A stretch of 64,000 nucleotides of DNA, taken from Streptomyces ferrugineus. Lineage in GTDB: Bacteria; Actinomycetota; Actinomycetes; Streptomycetales; Streptomycetaceae. Numbering within the stretch: position 1 is the stretch's first letter; each line of letters opens with the position of its first letter. The notes beneath the pieces are model-generated. The model ran no database searches and was not told the DNA's origin. It was given only the letters and a program-made list of their open reading frames with translations. Of the stretch, positions 42,628 to 52,271 are shown piece by piece. Position numbers and translations under genes: made by a program. Location: positions 5,022,001 to 5,086,000 of the forward strand of contig NZ_CP063373.1 in assembly GCF_015160855.1 (NCBI RefSeq), in the 5' to 3' direction.

Positions 42628-44043
42628 GTGACCGACGACCTGACATGGCTCAGCGCACATGAACTCGGGCAGTTGTACCGGAGACGGAAACTGTCGCCGG
42701 TGGAGGTGGTCGACGCGGCGCTGGACCGCCTGGAGCAGGTGCACACCCGCCTGAACGTCATGGTGACGGTCACCGCGGACGCCGCCCGGGAGCAGGCGCT
42801 CAAGGCCGAGCGGTGTTTCGCTTCCAGGGAGGAGCTGCCTGCGCTGTACGGGGTTCCCATCACGGTGAAGGACCTCACCGACACGGCGGGCGTACGCACC
42901 ACCTACGGCTGCGTCGCCTACGCCGACCACGTGCCCGACGAGGATGCCGCCGCCTGGTCCCGGCTCAAGGACGCCGGGACGATCCTGCTGGGCAAGACCA
43001 CGACTCCCGAATTCGGGTTCCTCGGCGTCACCGAGAGCAAGTTGACCGGCACCACCGGCACTCCATGGGACCCGGCCCGCGCGGCCGGCGGCTCCAGCGG
43101 GGGAGCCGCGGCCTCGACCGTAGCCGGCGTCGCCCCGGTGGCCTGGGGTTCCGACGGCGGGGGCTCCATCCGGGTCCCCGCCTCGCTCTGCGGAGCCGTC
43201 GGGGTCAAGCCCTCGACCGGCCGCATTCCCCACATCGCCAACACGGAGCCCGACACCACCGAGGGCCCGATAACCCGCCGTGTCGTGGACGCCGCGCTCC
43301 TCCTCGACGCCACCGTCGGCCCGCACCCCCTCGACCGCCTCTCCCTGCCCGCCACCGGCGACCGGTACACGGAGGCCGCCCTGGAAGAGGGGGACCTGAG
43401 CGGGCTGCGCATCGCGGCCGACCACGGCCTGCTGCACGGGCCCGTGGACCGGGAGACCCAGCGCGTCTTCTCCGCCGCCCTCAAGGACCTGCGGGCCGCC
43501 GGGGCGGTCGTGGAGGAGACCCAGGTGGAGCTGCCGGACCCGTTCGAGTTCTTCCTGGCCTACTGGGGCCCCGAGTACATTCCGATCGTCGAGCTCATGC
43601 GTGCGTCGGAGCTCGACGTCTGGCCGCTGGCGGCGGACATCGCCGACCGGGCGGCGCGCCTTTCGCCCGTGGACGTCGGACGTGCCGGGCGAGAGACGAA
43701 GACCGAGATCTACCTCGCCTACGCGAAGGTGTTCGCCGACTTCGACCTGCTGGTCACCCCCACCACACCCTTCCCTGCCTTCCCTCATGCCGGGGACGTC
43801 GGCGGTCCCGCCACGGTCAACGGGCAGCCTCTCTCCGAGCCGGGAGGGCACCTGCACCGACTCACCGAGTCCCCCAGCCATGCCGGGCTCCCCGCCATCT
43901 CCGTGCCCTGCGGATTCACTTCCGAAGGTCTTCCCGTCGGCCTCCAGATCATCGGGCCCCAGCACGCCGACGCGGCCGTCCTCTCCACCGCCGCCCGCTA
44001 CGAGCGCGCCACCGACTGGTGGACCCGGCACCCCACGCTGTGA
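42628..44043 (+). CDS. Amidase-signature family hydrolase
   Basis: A 471-residue amidase-signature enzyme. The Ser-cisSer-Lys triad is visible: Lys81 in ITVKDLTDTAG, cis-Ser156 in AGGSSGGAAA and nucleophile Ser180 in GSDGGGSIRVPAS. It hydrolyses an unknown amide to acid and amine in the cytoplasm. GTG at 42628 is preceded by GAGGGAG at five bases; the ATG at 42607 lies within the operator and is less likely. It is first in the island and carries its own operator. The released acid could feed the acyl-CoA ligase at 50658. Confidence 0.88.
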   Translation: MTDDLTWLSAHELGQLYRRRKLSPVEVVDAALDRLEQVHTRLNVMVTVTADAAREQALKAERCFASREELPALYGVPITVKDLTDTAGVRTTYGCVAYADHVPDEDAAAWSRLKDAGTILLGKTTTPEFGFLGVTESKLTGTTGTPWDPARAAGGSSGGAAASTVAGVAPVAWGSDGGGSIRVPASLCGAVGVKPSTGRIPHIANTEPDTTEGPITRRVVDAALLLDATVGPHPLDRLSLPATGDRYTEAALEEGDLSGLRIAADHGLLHGPVDRETQRVFSAALKDLRAAGAVVEETQVELPDPFEFFLAYWGPEYIPIVELMRASELDVWPLAADIADRAARLSPVDVGRAGRETKTEIYLAYAKVFADFDLLVTPTTPFPAFPHAGDVGGPATVNGQPLSEPGGHLHRLTESPSHAGLPAISVPCGFTSEGLPVGLQIIGPQHADAAVLSTAARYERATDWWTRHPTL

Positions 44044-44707
44044 CTCCACCCTGCAGGCCACGTCCCGGCCGGAGGCGATGAGGGCAGGCAGGTCGCCCAC
44101 CCTGCCGAAACCGACAGCGACAACTCCTGCGCCGACTCGGCTGCGGAGGCCGCCAGCCCCGGCACCGGCGAGGCCCGAGCGCCCGAAACACGCTGGCGCC
44201 AGCGCCGAATCCCCGCCTGCACCCCGCTCACGGCAACCGTCGACCCTCGACACAGTGCACCCTTGCGCACCCCTGCCAGGGGCACAAACGGGCCGACCCA
44301 GGGCCTGCCCTGCCGACCGGCCTCGCCCCCCCATACGCCAGGGCGCCTCATCACAGCGCCACCCGCGAGCCACTCCCAGCAGGACACCACATGCCACGAG
44401 TTGTGCGCTGCCGGCCGGAAGCGGAAGGCGCGGCAAGCGGGACAGTGCGCTCACCGCGGCGCTCACGGCCGGCGGCCCGACTCGACTCAGCCTGCCTGCC
44501 TGCCACACCCAGACAGATGCGAGGCGGGTGCCAGGACGCATGACGGTGACGGCGAGGCAGCGCTACGCGCTGGCGCTCGACCGGTTGCACTCCGACTCCT
44601 GAAAGCGACGCAGGGCAGCCGCCACACCAGCCATCGGCCGGGCCGCCACCAAGACGCACCCCGACGAAAGTTACGACCTGGAAAACCCGCGGATAGTGCA
44701 TTGCCTG
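44044..44707. other. Gap between amidase and importer genes
   Basis: About 660 bases, GC-rich, without a recognisable gene on either strand. The distal end leads into the importer promoter. Confidence 0.4.
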
Positions 44708-44729
44708 TTGTACATCACTCGCTATACAT
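44708..44729. promoter_or_regulatory. Palindromic operator before the importer operon
   Basis: TTGTACATCA, CT, CGCTATACAT: 6 of 10 arm positions pair, with the same 2-base spacing as the amidase operator. It lies about 55 bases upstream of the binding-protein start. Confidence 0.6.
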
Positions 44730-44783
44730 TCGCCGTCAACTTGGCTCGAAAGCGGCCACCGGCTGCCACGAAGGGGCGTCCCG

Positions 44784-46418
44784 ATGCCTACACGACACAT
44801 CACCAGGGCCGCGGTCCTCAGCCTCGTACTGGCCGCGTCCACGCTCACCGCGTGTTCCGGCGGCACGTCGGGCGGACAGAAGCCGGTCTCCGCCGACGAT
44901 CTGGTCTCCTCACTCCCCGCCGCGAAGGGGGACGTCGACCAGGTCACCTGGAACCTCACCGGCGGCGAGCCGGACACGCTGGATCCGGCCAACGCGGCGA
45001 CCACACAGAGCGGCCAGGTGGTCCGCAACCTCTGCGACTCGCTGCTGACCCTGGACGCGAAGTTCAACCTCAAGCCCAACCTGGCGAGTTACCGGCAGCA
45101 GTCGCCGACCGAGCTCGTGCTCACGATCCGCCGGAACACCAGGTTCTGGGACGGATCCACCGTCACCGCGGAAGACGTCGCCTACAGCCTGCGAAGGTCG
45201 GCGGATCCGTCGAAGATCAGCAGTTACCTCTTCGCCAATGTCGACTCCATCAGGGCGACAGCCGGCGACAGGGTAACCGTCACGTTCAAGCGGCCGGACG
45301 AGATGTTCACCTCCGAACTGGCCAACATGGTGGTCCTGAAGAAGGCGTTCGCCGAGAAGGCCGGTGCCAGGCTCGGCACGCCGGCCGGGGGCCTGATGTG
45401 CAGCGGGCCGTTCAAGCTCGACAGATGGACCAGCGGCGACAGCATCACGATGAGCCGCAACGACGCCTACTGGAACCACGACCGGCGCCCGTTCGCCAAG
45501 TCGGTGAAGTTCACGTTCGTCACCGACGCCACCGCCCTCGCCCAGTCACTGGACGCCGGAGAGATCGACGGCGCCTACGAACTGTCCGCCTCCTCGGTGC
45601 CGGCCCTGCAAAAGTCCAAGGAAGGGCGGCTGGTCTTCGGGCTGTCGCCCCAGTCGATGAACGTCTACGTCGCCCGCCCGGACGGCGTCATGGCCGACGG
45701 CGCCCTGCGTGCCGCCCTCCAGCGGATGATCGACCGCACGGCACTCGCGAAGGCGGTGTACCACGGGGCCGCCACCCCGCTGTACACCATGACGGCCCCC
45801 GCGACCTGGCCAAGCGGCCAGCGCACGACGTACGCGAAGGCGTACGAGTCCTTCGAGACCGCGCGGTCCTACGACATGGACGCGGCGAAGAAGCTGGTCA
45901 AGTCCTCCTCCTACAAGGGACAGCAGATCGTCCTGGCGATCTCCGCCGGCGACGACGCGCAGTCGCGCACCGCGCAGCTGCTCCAGCAGCAGGGCCGGGA
46001 AGCCGGCCTGAGCATCAAGATCCAGAGCATGCAGCCGCTGGTCTACGCACAGGCGGGCTACGACGCCTCCAAGCGCAAGGGCGTCGACCTGATGCTGTCG
46101 TCGAACTTCAGCGCCACGCCCGACCCGTTGGAGACCATCGGCTTCCTCTACCTGCCCAAGCAGACCTACAACTACGTCAACTACGACGACCCCCGGGTCA
46201 CCAAGCTCTTCGACAAGGCACGCAGCACCTTCGACGGCACGCGCCGGGCCGAGACGATCGTCGAGATGCAGGCCCTGTACGAGAAGGCGAACACCGTGAT
46301 CCCGCTGGTCTCCACGAACACCACGACCTTCCTCAACAGCCGGCTGACCGGGGCCATCACCTCGTTCGCCTACTGGTCCATGCCGCAGATGGCCTACGTC
46401 GGCGCCGCGAAGAAGTAG
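44784..46418 (+). CDS. Oligopeptide-type ABC substrate-binding lipoprotein
   Basis: A 544-residue family-5 solute-binding protein. A lipoprotein signal (VLSLVLAASTLTAC, lipobox Cys near residue 24) anchors it outside the membrane. Conserved parts are TWNLTGGEPDTLDPANAATT, FWDGSTVTAEDVAYSLRRS and the C-terminal half with DPLETIGFLYLPKQTYNYVN. It would capture a peptide, peptide-like or amide-containing compound for the permeases that follow. It is first in an operon of at least five genes, with the operator palindrome upstream. Confidence 0.9.
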   Translation: MPTRHITRAAVLSLVLAASTLTACSGGTSGGQKPVSADDLVSSLPAAKGDVDQVTWNLTGGEPDTLDPANAATTQSGQVVRNLCDSLLTLDAKFNLKPNLASYRQQSPTELVLTIRRNTRFWDGSTVTAEDVAYSLRRSADPSKISSYLFANVDSIRATAGDRVTVTFKRPDEMFTSELANMVVLKKAFAEKAGARLGTPAGGLMCSGPFKLDRWTSGDSITMSRNDAYWNHDRRPFAKSVKFTFVTDATALAQSLDAGEIDGAYELSASSVPALQKSKEGRLVFGLSPQSMNVYVARPDGVMADGALRAALQRMIDRTALAKAVYHGAATPLYTMTAPATWPSGQRTTYAKAYESFETARSYDMDAAKKLVKSSSYKGQQIVLAISAGDDAQSRTAQLLQQQGREAGLSIKIQSMQPLVYAQAGYDASKRKGVDLMLSSNFSATPDPLETIGFLYLPKQTYNYVNYDDPRVTKLFDKARSTFDGTRRAETIVEMQALYEKANTVIPLVSTNTTTFLNSRLTGAITSFAYWSMPQMAYVGAAKK

Positions 46419-46428
46419 AGGCGACCAC

Positions 46429-47424
46429 ATGTCCGTGTCCACCTCCTCGGCCGGTGCCCCGGCCCGGGTCCGCGTCTCCTGGCGCCACCCCCTCCTGTCC
46501 CTCGCGATGACCTACGTCGTCGGCCCGGTCGCCACCGTCCTGTGCGCCTCCTTCCTGCTCTTCACCGTCCTCACCCTGGCTCCCGGAGACCCGGTGGCCC
46601 AGCTGCTGGGGCCGCATGCCTCGGACACCGCACGCGCCGCGATGCGGGTCAGGCTCGGCCTGGACGACCCACTGCCGGAGCGTTACTGGCACTGGCTGAC
46701 CGGTGCCCTGCACGGAGACCTCGGCACATCCTTGACCTACCGGCAGCCGGTCTCCGATCTGCTCGCGCCCCGGCTGCTCACCACACTGCTGCTCGTCGGT
46801 ATGTCAGCGGTCCTCATCCTCGTCGCGGGCCTGGTCCTCGGCGGGATCGGGGGGACGAGCCCGCGGTGGCGCCCGCTGGTCAACGCCCTGTCCGGGCTGG
46901 GCATCGCCGTTCCGGCCTTCGTCGCCACCACCCTCCTGATCAGTGTGTTCGCGGTGAGCCTCGGATGGTTCCCGACCAGCGGCGCGGGCAGCGGCTTCAC
47001 CGACCGGCTGTGGCACCTCACCCTCCCGGCCATCGCCCTGTCGATCGGATACGCCGCCTATCTGACCCAGCTGACCTCCAGCGCGATCGGCGAGGAGGCG
47101 GAGGCCGAGCACGTGCTGACCGGGCGCGGACGGGGACTGCCCCGCTCCTGGATCTTCCGGCGGCACATCCTGCGCAACGCGGCACTGCCGATCCTGACCG
47201 CGTCCGGCCTGACCGTGGCCGGGCTGGTGGCCGGTTCGGTGGTGGTCGAGCCCGCATTCGGCATCGACGGCGTCGGCTCGCTGCTGATCAAGAGCGTCTC
47301 GGCCAAGGACTATCCCGTGGTGACCGCGGTGAGCGCGCTGATCGTCACTGTCTTCGTCGTCGTCACCACGTTGCTGGACGCCGGTCAGCACCTGCTGGAT
47401 CCGCGGTTGAGGAAAGGACGCTGA
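46429..47424 (+). CDS. ABC permease, DppB/OppB type
   Basis: A 331-residue inner-membrane permease with about six spans. The family's LTLAPGDPVAQLLG block lies near residue 50, and the EAA-type coupling loop is RGRGLPRSWIFRRHILRNAA. VEPAFGIDGVGSLLIKSV is the typical C-terminal block. It starts 10 bases after the binding-protein stop and pairs with the DppC-type permease that follows. Confidence 0.92.
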   Translation: MSVSTSSAGAPARVRVSWRHPLLSLAMTYVVGPVATVLCASFLLFTVLTLAPGDPVAQLLGPHASDTARAAMRVRLGLDDPLPERYWHWLTGALHGDLGTSLTYRQPVSDLLAPRLLTTLLLVGMSAVLILVAGLVLGGIGGTSPRWRPLVNALSGLGIAVPAFVATTLLISVFAVSLGWFPTSGAGSGFTDRLWHLTLPAIALSIGYAAYLTQLTSSAIGEEAEAEHVLTGRGRGLPRSWIFRRHILRNAALPILTASGLTVAGLVAGSVVVEPAFGIDGVGSLLIKSVSAKDYPVVTAVSALIVTVFVVVTTLLDAGQHLLDPRLRKGR

Positions 47425-47427
47425 CCG

Positions 47428-48282
47428 ATGACCACGCTCACAGTTCCGCTCCGCCTGAGGAGCACCTGGCAGCGGAGTTTCGGTGACCCGCTGCTCCTGG
47501 TCTCGGCGGCATTGGCCACCGGTCTGGTGGTCCTGGCGGTGATCGGCCCCTGGATCGCGCCCTACGACCCGGCGGCCACCGACGTCCTCGCCGCAAGCCA
47601 AGGCCCCAGCGGTACGCACCTGTTCGGTACCGACTCACTGGGCCGCGACATCTTCTCCCGGGCCCTGACGGGAGCCCGGCTGAGCTTCGCCGGACCGGGC
47701 ATCATCGTGCTGGGCAGTGCCGGCCTCGGCACGCTGCTGGCGCTCGCGGCGGCCTGGCACGGCGGCTGGGTCGACCGGTTGCTGAACCGGGCGCTGACCC
47801 TGCTGTTCGCGATTCCCGGCGTCCTGGTGGCCGTCATCGCGGCGGCCGTGTTCGGCGCCGGTTTCTGGGCACCGGTCCTGGCCCTGACCCTGGTCTACAC
47901 GCCGTACGTGGCCCGGGTGGTGCGCAGCGTCGCGGTACGGCAGCGGCAGTTGCCCTACATCGAGGCATTGCAGCTGGCCGGTCTTTCGACGTGGCGGATC
48001 TGCGCCCGGCACCTGCTGCCCAACGTCGCGCCGATCGTGCTGGCCCAGGCGACGATCGGCTTCGGGTCCGCGTTGGTCGACTTCGGCGCGGTGTCGTTCC
48101 TGGGCCTCGGCATCCAGCCGCCGGAGGCGGAGTGGGGACTGATGGTGGCCGACGGCCGGTCCGAGGTACTGGACGGCGCCGTGCAGCAGAGCCTGGCGGC
48201 GGGACTGTGCATCATCGTCACCGTGGTGGCGTTCAACGTGCTGGGCGAGCGGCTCACCCAGCGGTTCGGAGGGACCCGATGA
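47428..48282 (+). CDS. ABC permease, DppC/OppC type
   Basis: A 284-residue permease with GPWIAPYDPAATD, HLFGTDSLGRDIFSRALTGA, the coupling loop LQLAGLSTWRICARHLLPNV and SFLGLGIQPPEAEWGLMVAD, all diagnostic of DppC-type subunits. It begins four bases after the DppB-type stop and overlaps the next ATPase gene by ATGA, indicating coupled translation. Confidence 0.92.
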   Translation: MTTLTVPLRLRSTWQRSFGDPLLLVSAALATGLVVLAVIGPWIAPYDPAATDVLAASQGPSGTHLFGTDSLGRDIFSRALTGARLSFAGPGIIVLGSAGLGTLLALAAAWHGGWVDRLLNRALTLLFAIPGVLVAVIAAAVFGAGFWAPVLALTLVYTPYVARVVRSVAVRQRQLPYIEALQLAGLSTWRICARHLLPNVAPIVLAQATIGFGSALVDFGAVSFLGLGIQPPEAEWGLMVADGRSEVLDGAVQQSLAAGLCIIVTVVAFNVLGERLTQRFGGTR

Positions 48283-49274
48283 CCACGGCACCACTGCTGG
48301 AACTGCAGGACGTCGGCATCACGACCGGCGACCGCAGGAATCGGCGCACGCTGGTCCGCGGCGTGGATCTGACCGTGGCGGCCGGCGAGACCGTGGGGCT
48401 GGTCGGCGAGTCAGGATCGGGCAAGTCGATGCTGGTCAAGGCTGCGATGCGGCTGCTGCCCCGGCACGCCACGGCAACCGGGCGGATCGACTTCGAGGGA
48501 CGTTCGGTGCTCGGTTTCTCGCACCGCGAGCTCACCGCCCACCGCTCCCGCGACGTCGCGCTCATCCACCAGGACCCGCGCGCCCACACCAACCCAATGC
48601 GCACCATCGGCGACTTCCTCGTCGAGGGCGTCGTGGCCGGCAGGCTGCTCGGCCCGCGGGAGGCCCGGCGACGCGCCTGCGAGCTCATGGCGGGCATCGG
48701 CATCACCGACCCCGAGCACCGTCTGGCCCAGTACCCGCACCAGCTCTCCGGCGGCCTGCTGCAGCGGATGATGATCGTGGCGGCTCTGCTCCACTCCCCC
48801 AAGCTGGTCTTCGCGGACGAGCCGACCACAGCGCTGGACGTGACCGTGCAGTCGGAGGTGATGGCGATCCTCCAGGAGCAGATCCGCGAGCGGAACCTCG
48901 GCCTGCTGTTCATCTCCCACGACCTGGACCTGGCGGCCGCCGTCACCGACTCCCTGGCCGTGATGTACGCCGGGACGGTCGTCGAACGGGGAGCCACGGC
49001 GGAGGTCCACTCCCGTCCCCTGCACCCGTACACGGCGGGCCTGCTCGCCTGTCGTCCCAGCGCTACGGCGGTGACCCGACTCCAGCCGATTCCCGGCCGC
49101 CCGGTTTCGGCGTACGAGGCGGGCTCGGGCTGCGCGTTCGCCGCGCGCTGCCGTTTCGCCACCGAGGAATGCCGGAAGGACCGGCCACAACTGCGCACCG
49201 TGGAGGACCGGTTGGTCGCCTGCCATCGAGTGGAACACATCGGCGCCGAGCTTCCCCAGGCGGTGCACTCATGA
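48279..49274 (+). CDS. ABC importer ATPase, DppD/OppD type
   Basis: A 331-residue nucleotide-binding subunit. Walker A is GESGSGKSML, the signature is HQLSGGLLQRMMI, Walker B is LVFADEPTTALD and the H-loop is LLFISHDLDL. The C-terminal Cys-rich GCAFAARCRFATEEC block is typical of DppD/OppD. ATGA overlaps join it to both neighbouring genes. Confidence 0.93.
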   Translation: MTTAPLLELQDVGITTGDRRNRRTLVRGVDLTVAAGETVGLVGESGSGKSMLVKAAMRLLPRHATATGRIDFEGRSVLGFSHRELTAHRSRDVALIHQDPRAHTNPMRTIGDFLVEGVVAGRLLGPREARRRACELMAGIGITDPEHRLAQYPHQLSGGLLQRMMIVAALLHSPKLVFADEPTTALDVTVQSEVMAILQEQIRERNLGLLFISHDLDLAAAVTDSLAVMYAGTVVERGATAEVHSRPLHPYTAGLLACRPSATAVTRLQPIPGRPVSAYEAGSGCAFAARCRFATEECRKDRPQLRTVEDRLVACHRVEHIGAELPQAVHS

Positions 49275-50086
49275 CCCCGGCATCGATCCCGGTCCCGGTT
49301 CCGGTCGCGGAGACCGGCCCCGCGCTCGTCGTGGAGGGACTGCGCAAGGAGTTCCCCGCCCGCTCGCGTGGCGGCAAGGCAGTCGTCGCCGTCGACGACG
49401 TCGGCTTCACCCTGGAACGCGGGGGCTCACTGGCCGTCGTGGGCGAGTCCGGCTCGGGCAAGACCACCACCGCACGCATCGTCGCGGGACTGGAGCGGGC
49501 GACCAGTGGCACGGTCAGCGTCGCCGGAAGCAGCAGCGGCACTTCGCGCCCCGTGCAGATGGTCTTCCAGGATCCCTTCGCCTCTCTCGATCCACGCCAG
49601 CGCATCGGCGCCGGTCTGACGGAGCTGCTCCGCGTGCGCATCGGACTCTCGCGCGCCGCGGCCGGGGAACGGGCGGTGGGCCTGCTGGCCGAGGTCGGAC
49701 TCGACGAGCAGCACGCGGCACGGCTCCCCCGCGACCTGTCCGGCGGTCAGCGGCAACGCGTCGCCATCGCCCGGGCCCTGGCCCTGGAACCGGAGATCCT
49801 GATCCTCGACGAGGCCGTCGCCGCCCTGGACGTCAGCGTGCAGGCACAGGTACTGAACCTGCTCTCCGACATCCGCGAACGCACCACCGTGGCCTTCCTG
49901 TTCGTCTCGCACGACCTGGCGGTGGTCCGCCAGGTCACCGACCACTGCCTGGTCATGCGGGGCGGACGCGTGGTCGAACAGGGGCGCACCGCCGACGTAC
50001 TGGACCATCCCCAGGACCCGTACACCCAGGAGCTGCTGGACGCGGTCCCCCGGCCCGGCTGGCACCCCCGGCGGCGCAGAGCCTGA
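49271..50086 (+). CDS. ABC importer ATPase, DppF/OppF type
   Basis: A 271-residue nucleotide-binding subunit with Walker A GESGSGKTTTARI, signature DLSGGQRQRVAIARAL, Walker B ILILDEAVAALD and H-loop FLFVSHDLAV. The usual C-terminal Cys cluster of OppF is missing, so it is slightly shorter than the usual OppF. Its ATG overlaps the DppD-type stop. It completes the importer. Confidence 0.92.
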   Translation: MTPASIPVPVPVAETGPALVVEGLRKEFPARSRGGKAVVAVDDVGFTLERGGSLAVVGESGSGKTTTARIVAGLERATSGTVSVAGSSSGTSRPVQMVFQDPFASLDPRQRIGAGLTELLRVRIGLSRAAAGERAVGLLAEVGLDEQHAARLPRDLSGGQRQRVAIARALALEPEILILDEAVAALDVSVQAQVLNLLSDIRERTTVAFLFVSHDLAVVRQVTDHCLVMRGGRVVEQGRTADVLDHPQDPYTQELLDAVPRPGWHPRRRRA

Positions 50087-50124
50087 CCCCGGTCCGCCCG
50101 CATCCGGGCGGACGCACACCCTCG

Positions 50125-50146
50125 TAGTAAAGCATTCGCTACACAA
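50125..50146. promoter_or_regulatory. Palindromic operator before the MaoC/ligase genes
   Basis: TAGTAAAGCA, TT, CGCTACACAA: 6 of 10 arm positions pair, in the same register as the sites at 42589 and 44708. It sits just before the AAAGGAG ribosome site of the gene at 50158. Confidence 0.6.
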
Positions 50147-50157
50147 AGGAGCCGATC

Positions 50158-50634
50158 ATGGGCATCCTCTCCACCGAGGGAGCCACAACCCTGACCGTCC
50201 CCCACCCCTCCCAGGCCCCGGCCCTGCTGGGCGGGACGTTCACGACCCCCTGGTTCGTCGTCGACGACGACCGCACGAAGGACTTCGAGAAGGCGTCGTA
50301 CCACGACGAGTACCCGCACGCCTACGAGGGCGAGGACGGGTACGGTGAAGGCCTGGTGGAGGGCTTCCACCTGCTCAGCCTGCTCGACGTGCTGTGCAAC
50401 CACTCCGTGTGGTCCGAGGGCCCGTGGATCGCCTGGAACTACGGACTCGACAACGTCCGCTTCGTCTCGGTCGTCCGCACCACCGACCCGTTCCGCGTCC
50501 ACGGCCACGTCCGCGAGGTCGTCGACCGAGGCGAACAGGGCCACCTCGTCGTCACCGACCTGCGCGCCGAGGTCAGGGGCCGGGAGCGGCCCGGATTCGT
50601 CGCGACGCAGCGCGCCCTGTGGTCCACCGTCTGA
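50158..50634 (+). CDS. MaoC-like hotdog-fold protein
   Basis: A 158-residue protein with features of MaoC/NodN-type hotdog hydratases: an N-terminal strand with FVVDDDRTKDFEKASYHDEY, the GLVEGFHLLSLLDVLC helix, WNYGLDNVRFVSVVRTTDPF, and RGRERPGFVATQRALW at the end. The usual catalytic pair (Asp, four residues, His) is not clean here; DEYPH has three residues between. It may hydrate an enoyl-CoA or act as a non-hydratase hotdog thioesterase. AAAGGAG precedes the ATG. The ligase gene follows after 23 bases. Confidence 0.7.
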   Translation: MGILSTEGATTLTVPHPSQAPALLGGTFTTPWFVVDDDRTKDFEKASYHDEYPHAYEGEDGYGEGLVEGFHLLSLLDVLCNHSVWSEGPWIAWNYGLDNVRFVSVVRTTDPFRVHGHVREVVDRGEQGHLVVTDLRAEVRGRERPGFVATQRALWSTV

Positions 50635-50657
50635 ACCGCCGTAGAGAGGCCGAAAGC

Positions 50658-52217
50658 ATGGAACTGAACGCACACCAGCGGTATTTGATGGAGAAGACCA
50701 TTCCCGAGGCACTGGACTACGCCGCCGAGCAGTGGCCGGACCACCTCGCGCTCACCCACATCGAGGGCGGCGGGCCCACGCTGACGTGGGCGGAACTGCG
50801 CGAGCGGATCAGCCGGGTGCGCACCGGCCTCGAACGCCTCGGTGTCACGCCCGGCGAGAAGGTCGGGATCATGCTGGGCAACCAGGTGGAGTTCCCGCTG
50901 ACCTGGCTCGCGGTCATCGAAGCCGGCGCGGTCGCCGTGCCGATGAACCCCAAGTACACGCCGCGGGAGATCGAGTTCGTCCTGAGCGACGCGGGCGCCC
51001 GGTGGCTCGTCGCCGCCGACGACGTGGTCACCGGCACACTCGCCGATGACCGCATCGGTCCGGTACCGGGCGAACGGATCGTCGCCGTGGGCGAACCGGT
51101 CGCCGGCGTGCACGACTTCGCCGCACTGACCGCGCTCGCACCGACGCCGCGCACCCACCGGGCCGATCCTGGCGAAGTGGTCAACATCCAGTTCACGTCC
51201 GGCACGACCGGGCTGCCCAAGGGGTGCCTGCTCACCCACACCTACTGGATCCAGATCGGGGTCTATGGCGCGGCGCTCGGCGACGCGCAGCGGATCCTCG
51301 CGGACCACCCCTTCTACTACATGCAGAACCAGGCCTACCTGATGATGGCGCTGGCCGGCGGAGGGGGCCTGTACGTCACCGCGGGACTGAGCCGGCGCAA
51401 GTTCATGAACTGGCTCGTCGAGCACCGGATCGACATGGCGTGGATCGACGAGGGCATGCTCGACTTCCCCGAGAGCGACGCCGACCGGCAACTCGCCCTG
51501 AAGAAGGCACCGGTATCCGCCCTGCCGCCGTCCCTGCACAAGCCCCTGGAGCGGCGCTTCGGGCTGCGGGCGCGCGAGGTGTACGCCAGCACGGAGGTCG
51601 GCAACGGCACCTACGTCCCCTACGACCGCACCGACACCGTCGGCACCGGCTCCATGGGCTGGTGCTTCCCGCAGCGGGAGTCGAAGGTCATCGACCGCAG
51701 TGGCGCCGAGGTCGAGCCGGGCCGCTCCGGCGAGCTGTGCCTGCGGGGCCCCGGCATGATGCTCGGCTACCACAACCGCCCCGAGGCCAACGCCGAACTC
51801 TTCCTGCCCGGCGGCTGGTTCCGCACCGGCGACATCGTCCGCAAGGACGCCGACGGCCAGCACTACTACGAGGGCCGCGTCCGCGACGTCATCCGCCGCA
51901 GCGGCGAGAACATCGCCGCCGCCGAGGTCGAGCTGCAGATCATGGCCCTGCCGGAGGTGGACGAGGTCGGCGTCATACCGGTCCCCGACACCCAGCGCGA
52001 CGAAGAGGTCAAGGCGGTCGTCGTACTCAAACCGGGGGCGAGCCTGACCGCCCAGGACATCGAGGCGTGGTGCCTTCAGGGGCTCGCACGCTTCAAGGTG
52101 CCCCGCTACGTCGAGTTCCGGGACAGCCTGCCGCACACCGCAAGCGGCAAGATCGCGAAGGCGGAGCTGCGCGCCGAACCGCACACTGACCGCGTCGTGG
52201 ACCTGCGTGCTTCCTGA
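50658..52217 (+). CDS. Acyl-CoA ligase (AMP-dependent synthetase)
   Basis: A 519-residue member of the ANL superfamily that activates a carboxylic acid via acyl-AMP to acyl-CoA. Motifs are FTSGTTGLPKGCLLTH (P-loop), EVYASTEVGNGTY (A5-like), WFRTGDIVRKDADG, RDVIRRSGENIAAAEVE and the C-terminal catalytic Lys in HTASGKIAKAEL. The acid may come from the amidase or the CocE-type hydrolase of the island. The ATG at 50658 is preceded by GAGAGG. It is probably co-transcribed with the MaoC-like gene and convergent with tetR. Confidence 0.9.
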   Translation: MELNAHQRYLMEKTIPEALDYAAEQWPDHLALTHIEGGGPTLTWAELRERISRVRTGLERLGVTPGEKVGIMLGNQVEFPLTWLAVIEAGAVAVPMNPKYTPREIEFVLSDAGARWLVAADDVVTGTLADDRIGPVPGERIVAVGEPVAGVHDFAALTALAPTPRTHRADPGEVVNIQFTSGTTGLPKGCLLTHTYWIQIGVYGAALGDAQRILADHPFYYMQNQAYLMMALAGGGGLYVTAGLSRRKFMNWLVEHRIDMAWIDEGMLDFPESDADRQLALKKAPVSALPPSLHKPLERRFGLRAREVYASTEVGNGTYVPYDRTDTVGTGSMGWCFPQRESKVIDRSGAEVEPGRSGELCLRGPGMMLGYHNRPEANAELFLPGGWFRTGDIVRKDADGQHYYEGRVRDVIRRSGENIAAAEVELQIMALPEVDEVGVIPVPDTQRDEEVKAVVVLKPGASLTAQDIEAWCLQGLARFKVPRYVEFRDSLPHTASGKIAKAELRAEPHTDRVVDLRAS

Positions 52218-52271
52218 GGCGGAGCAGCGGATCGACCAGGCCCCGGCCGGTCCGCCCCTCGCGCCGTGCGG

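Noticed and set aside
44263..45048. Open frame across the amidase-importer gap
   Set aside because: Low-complexity translation, overlaps the importer promoter and binding-protein start, no family.
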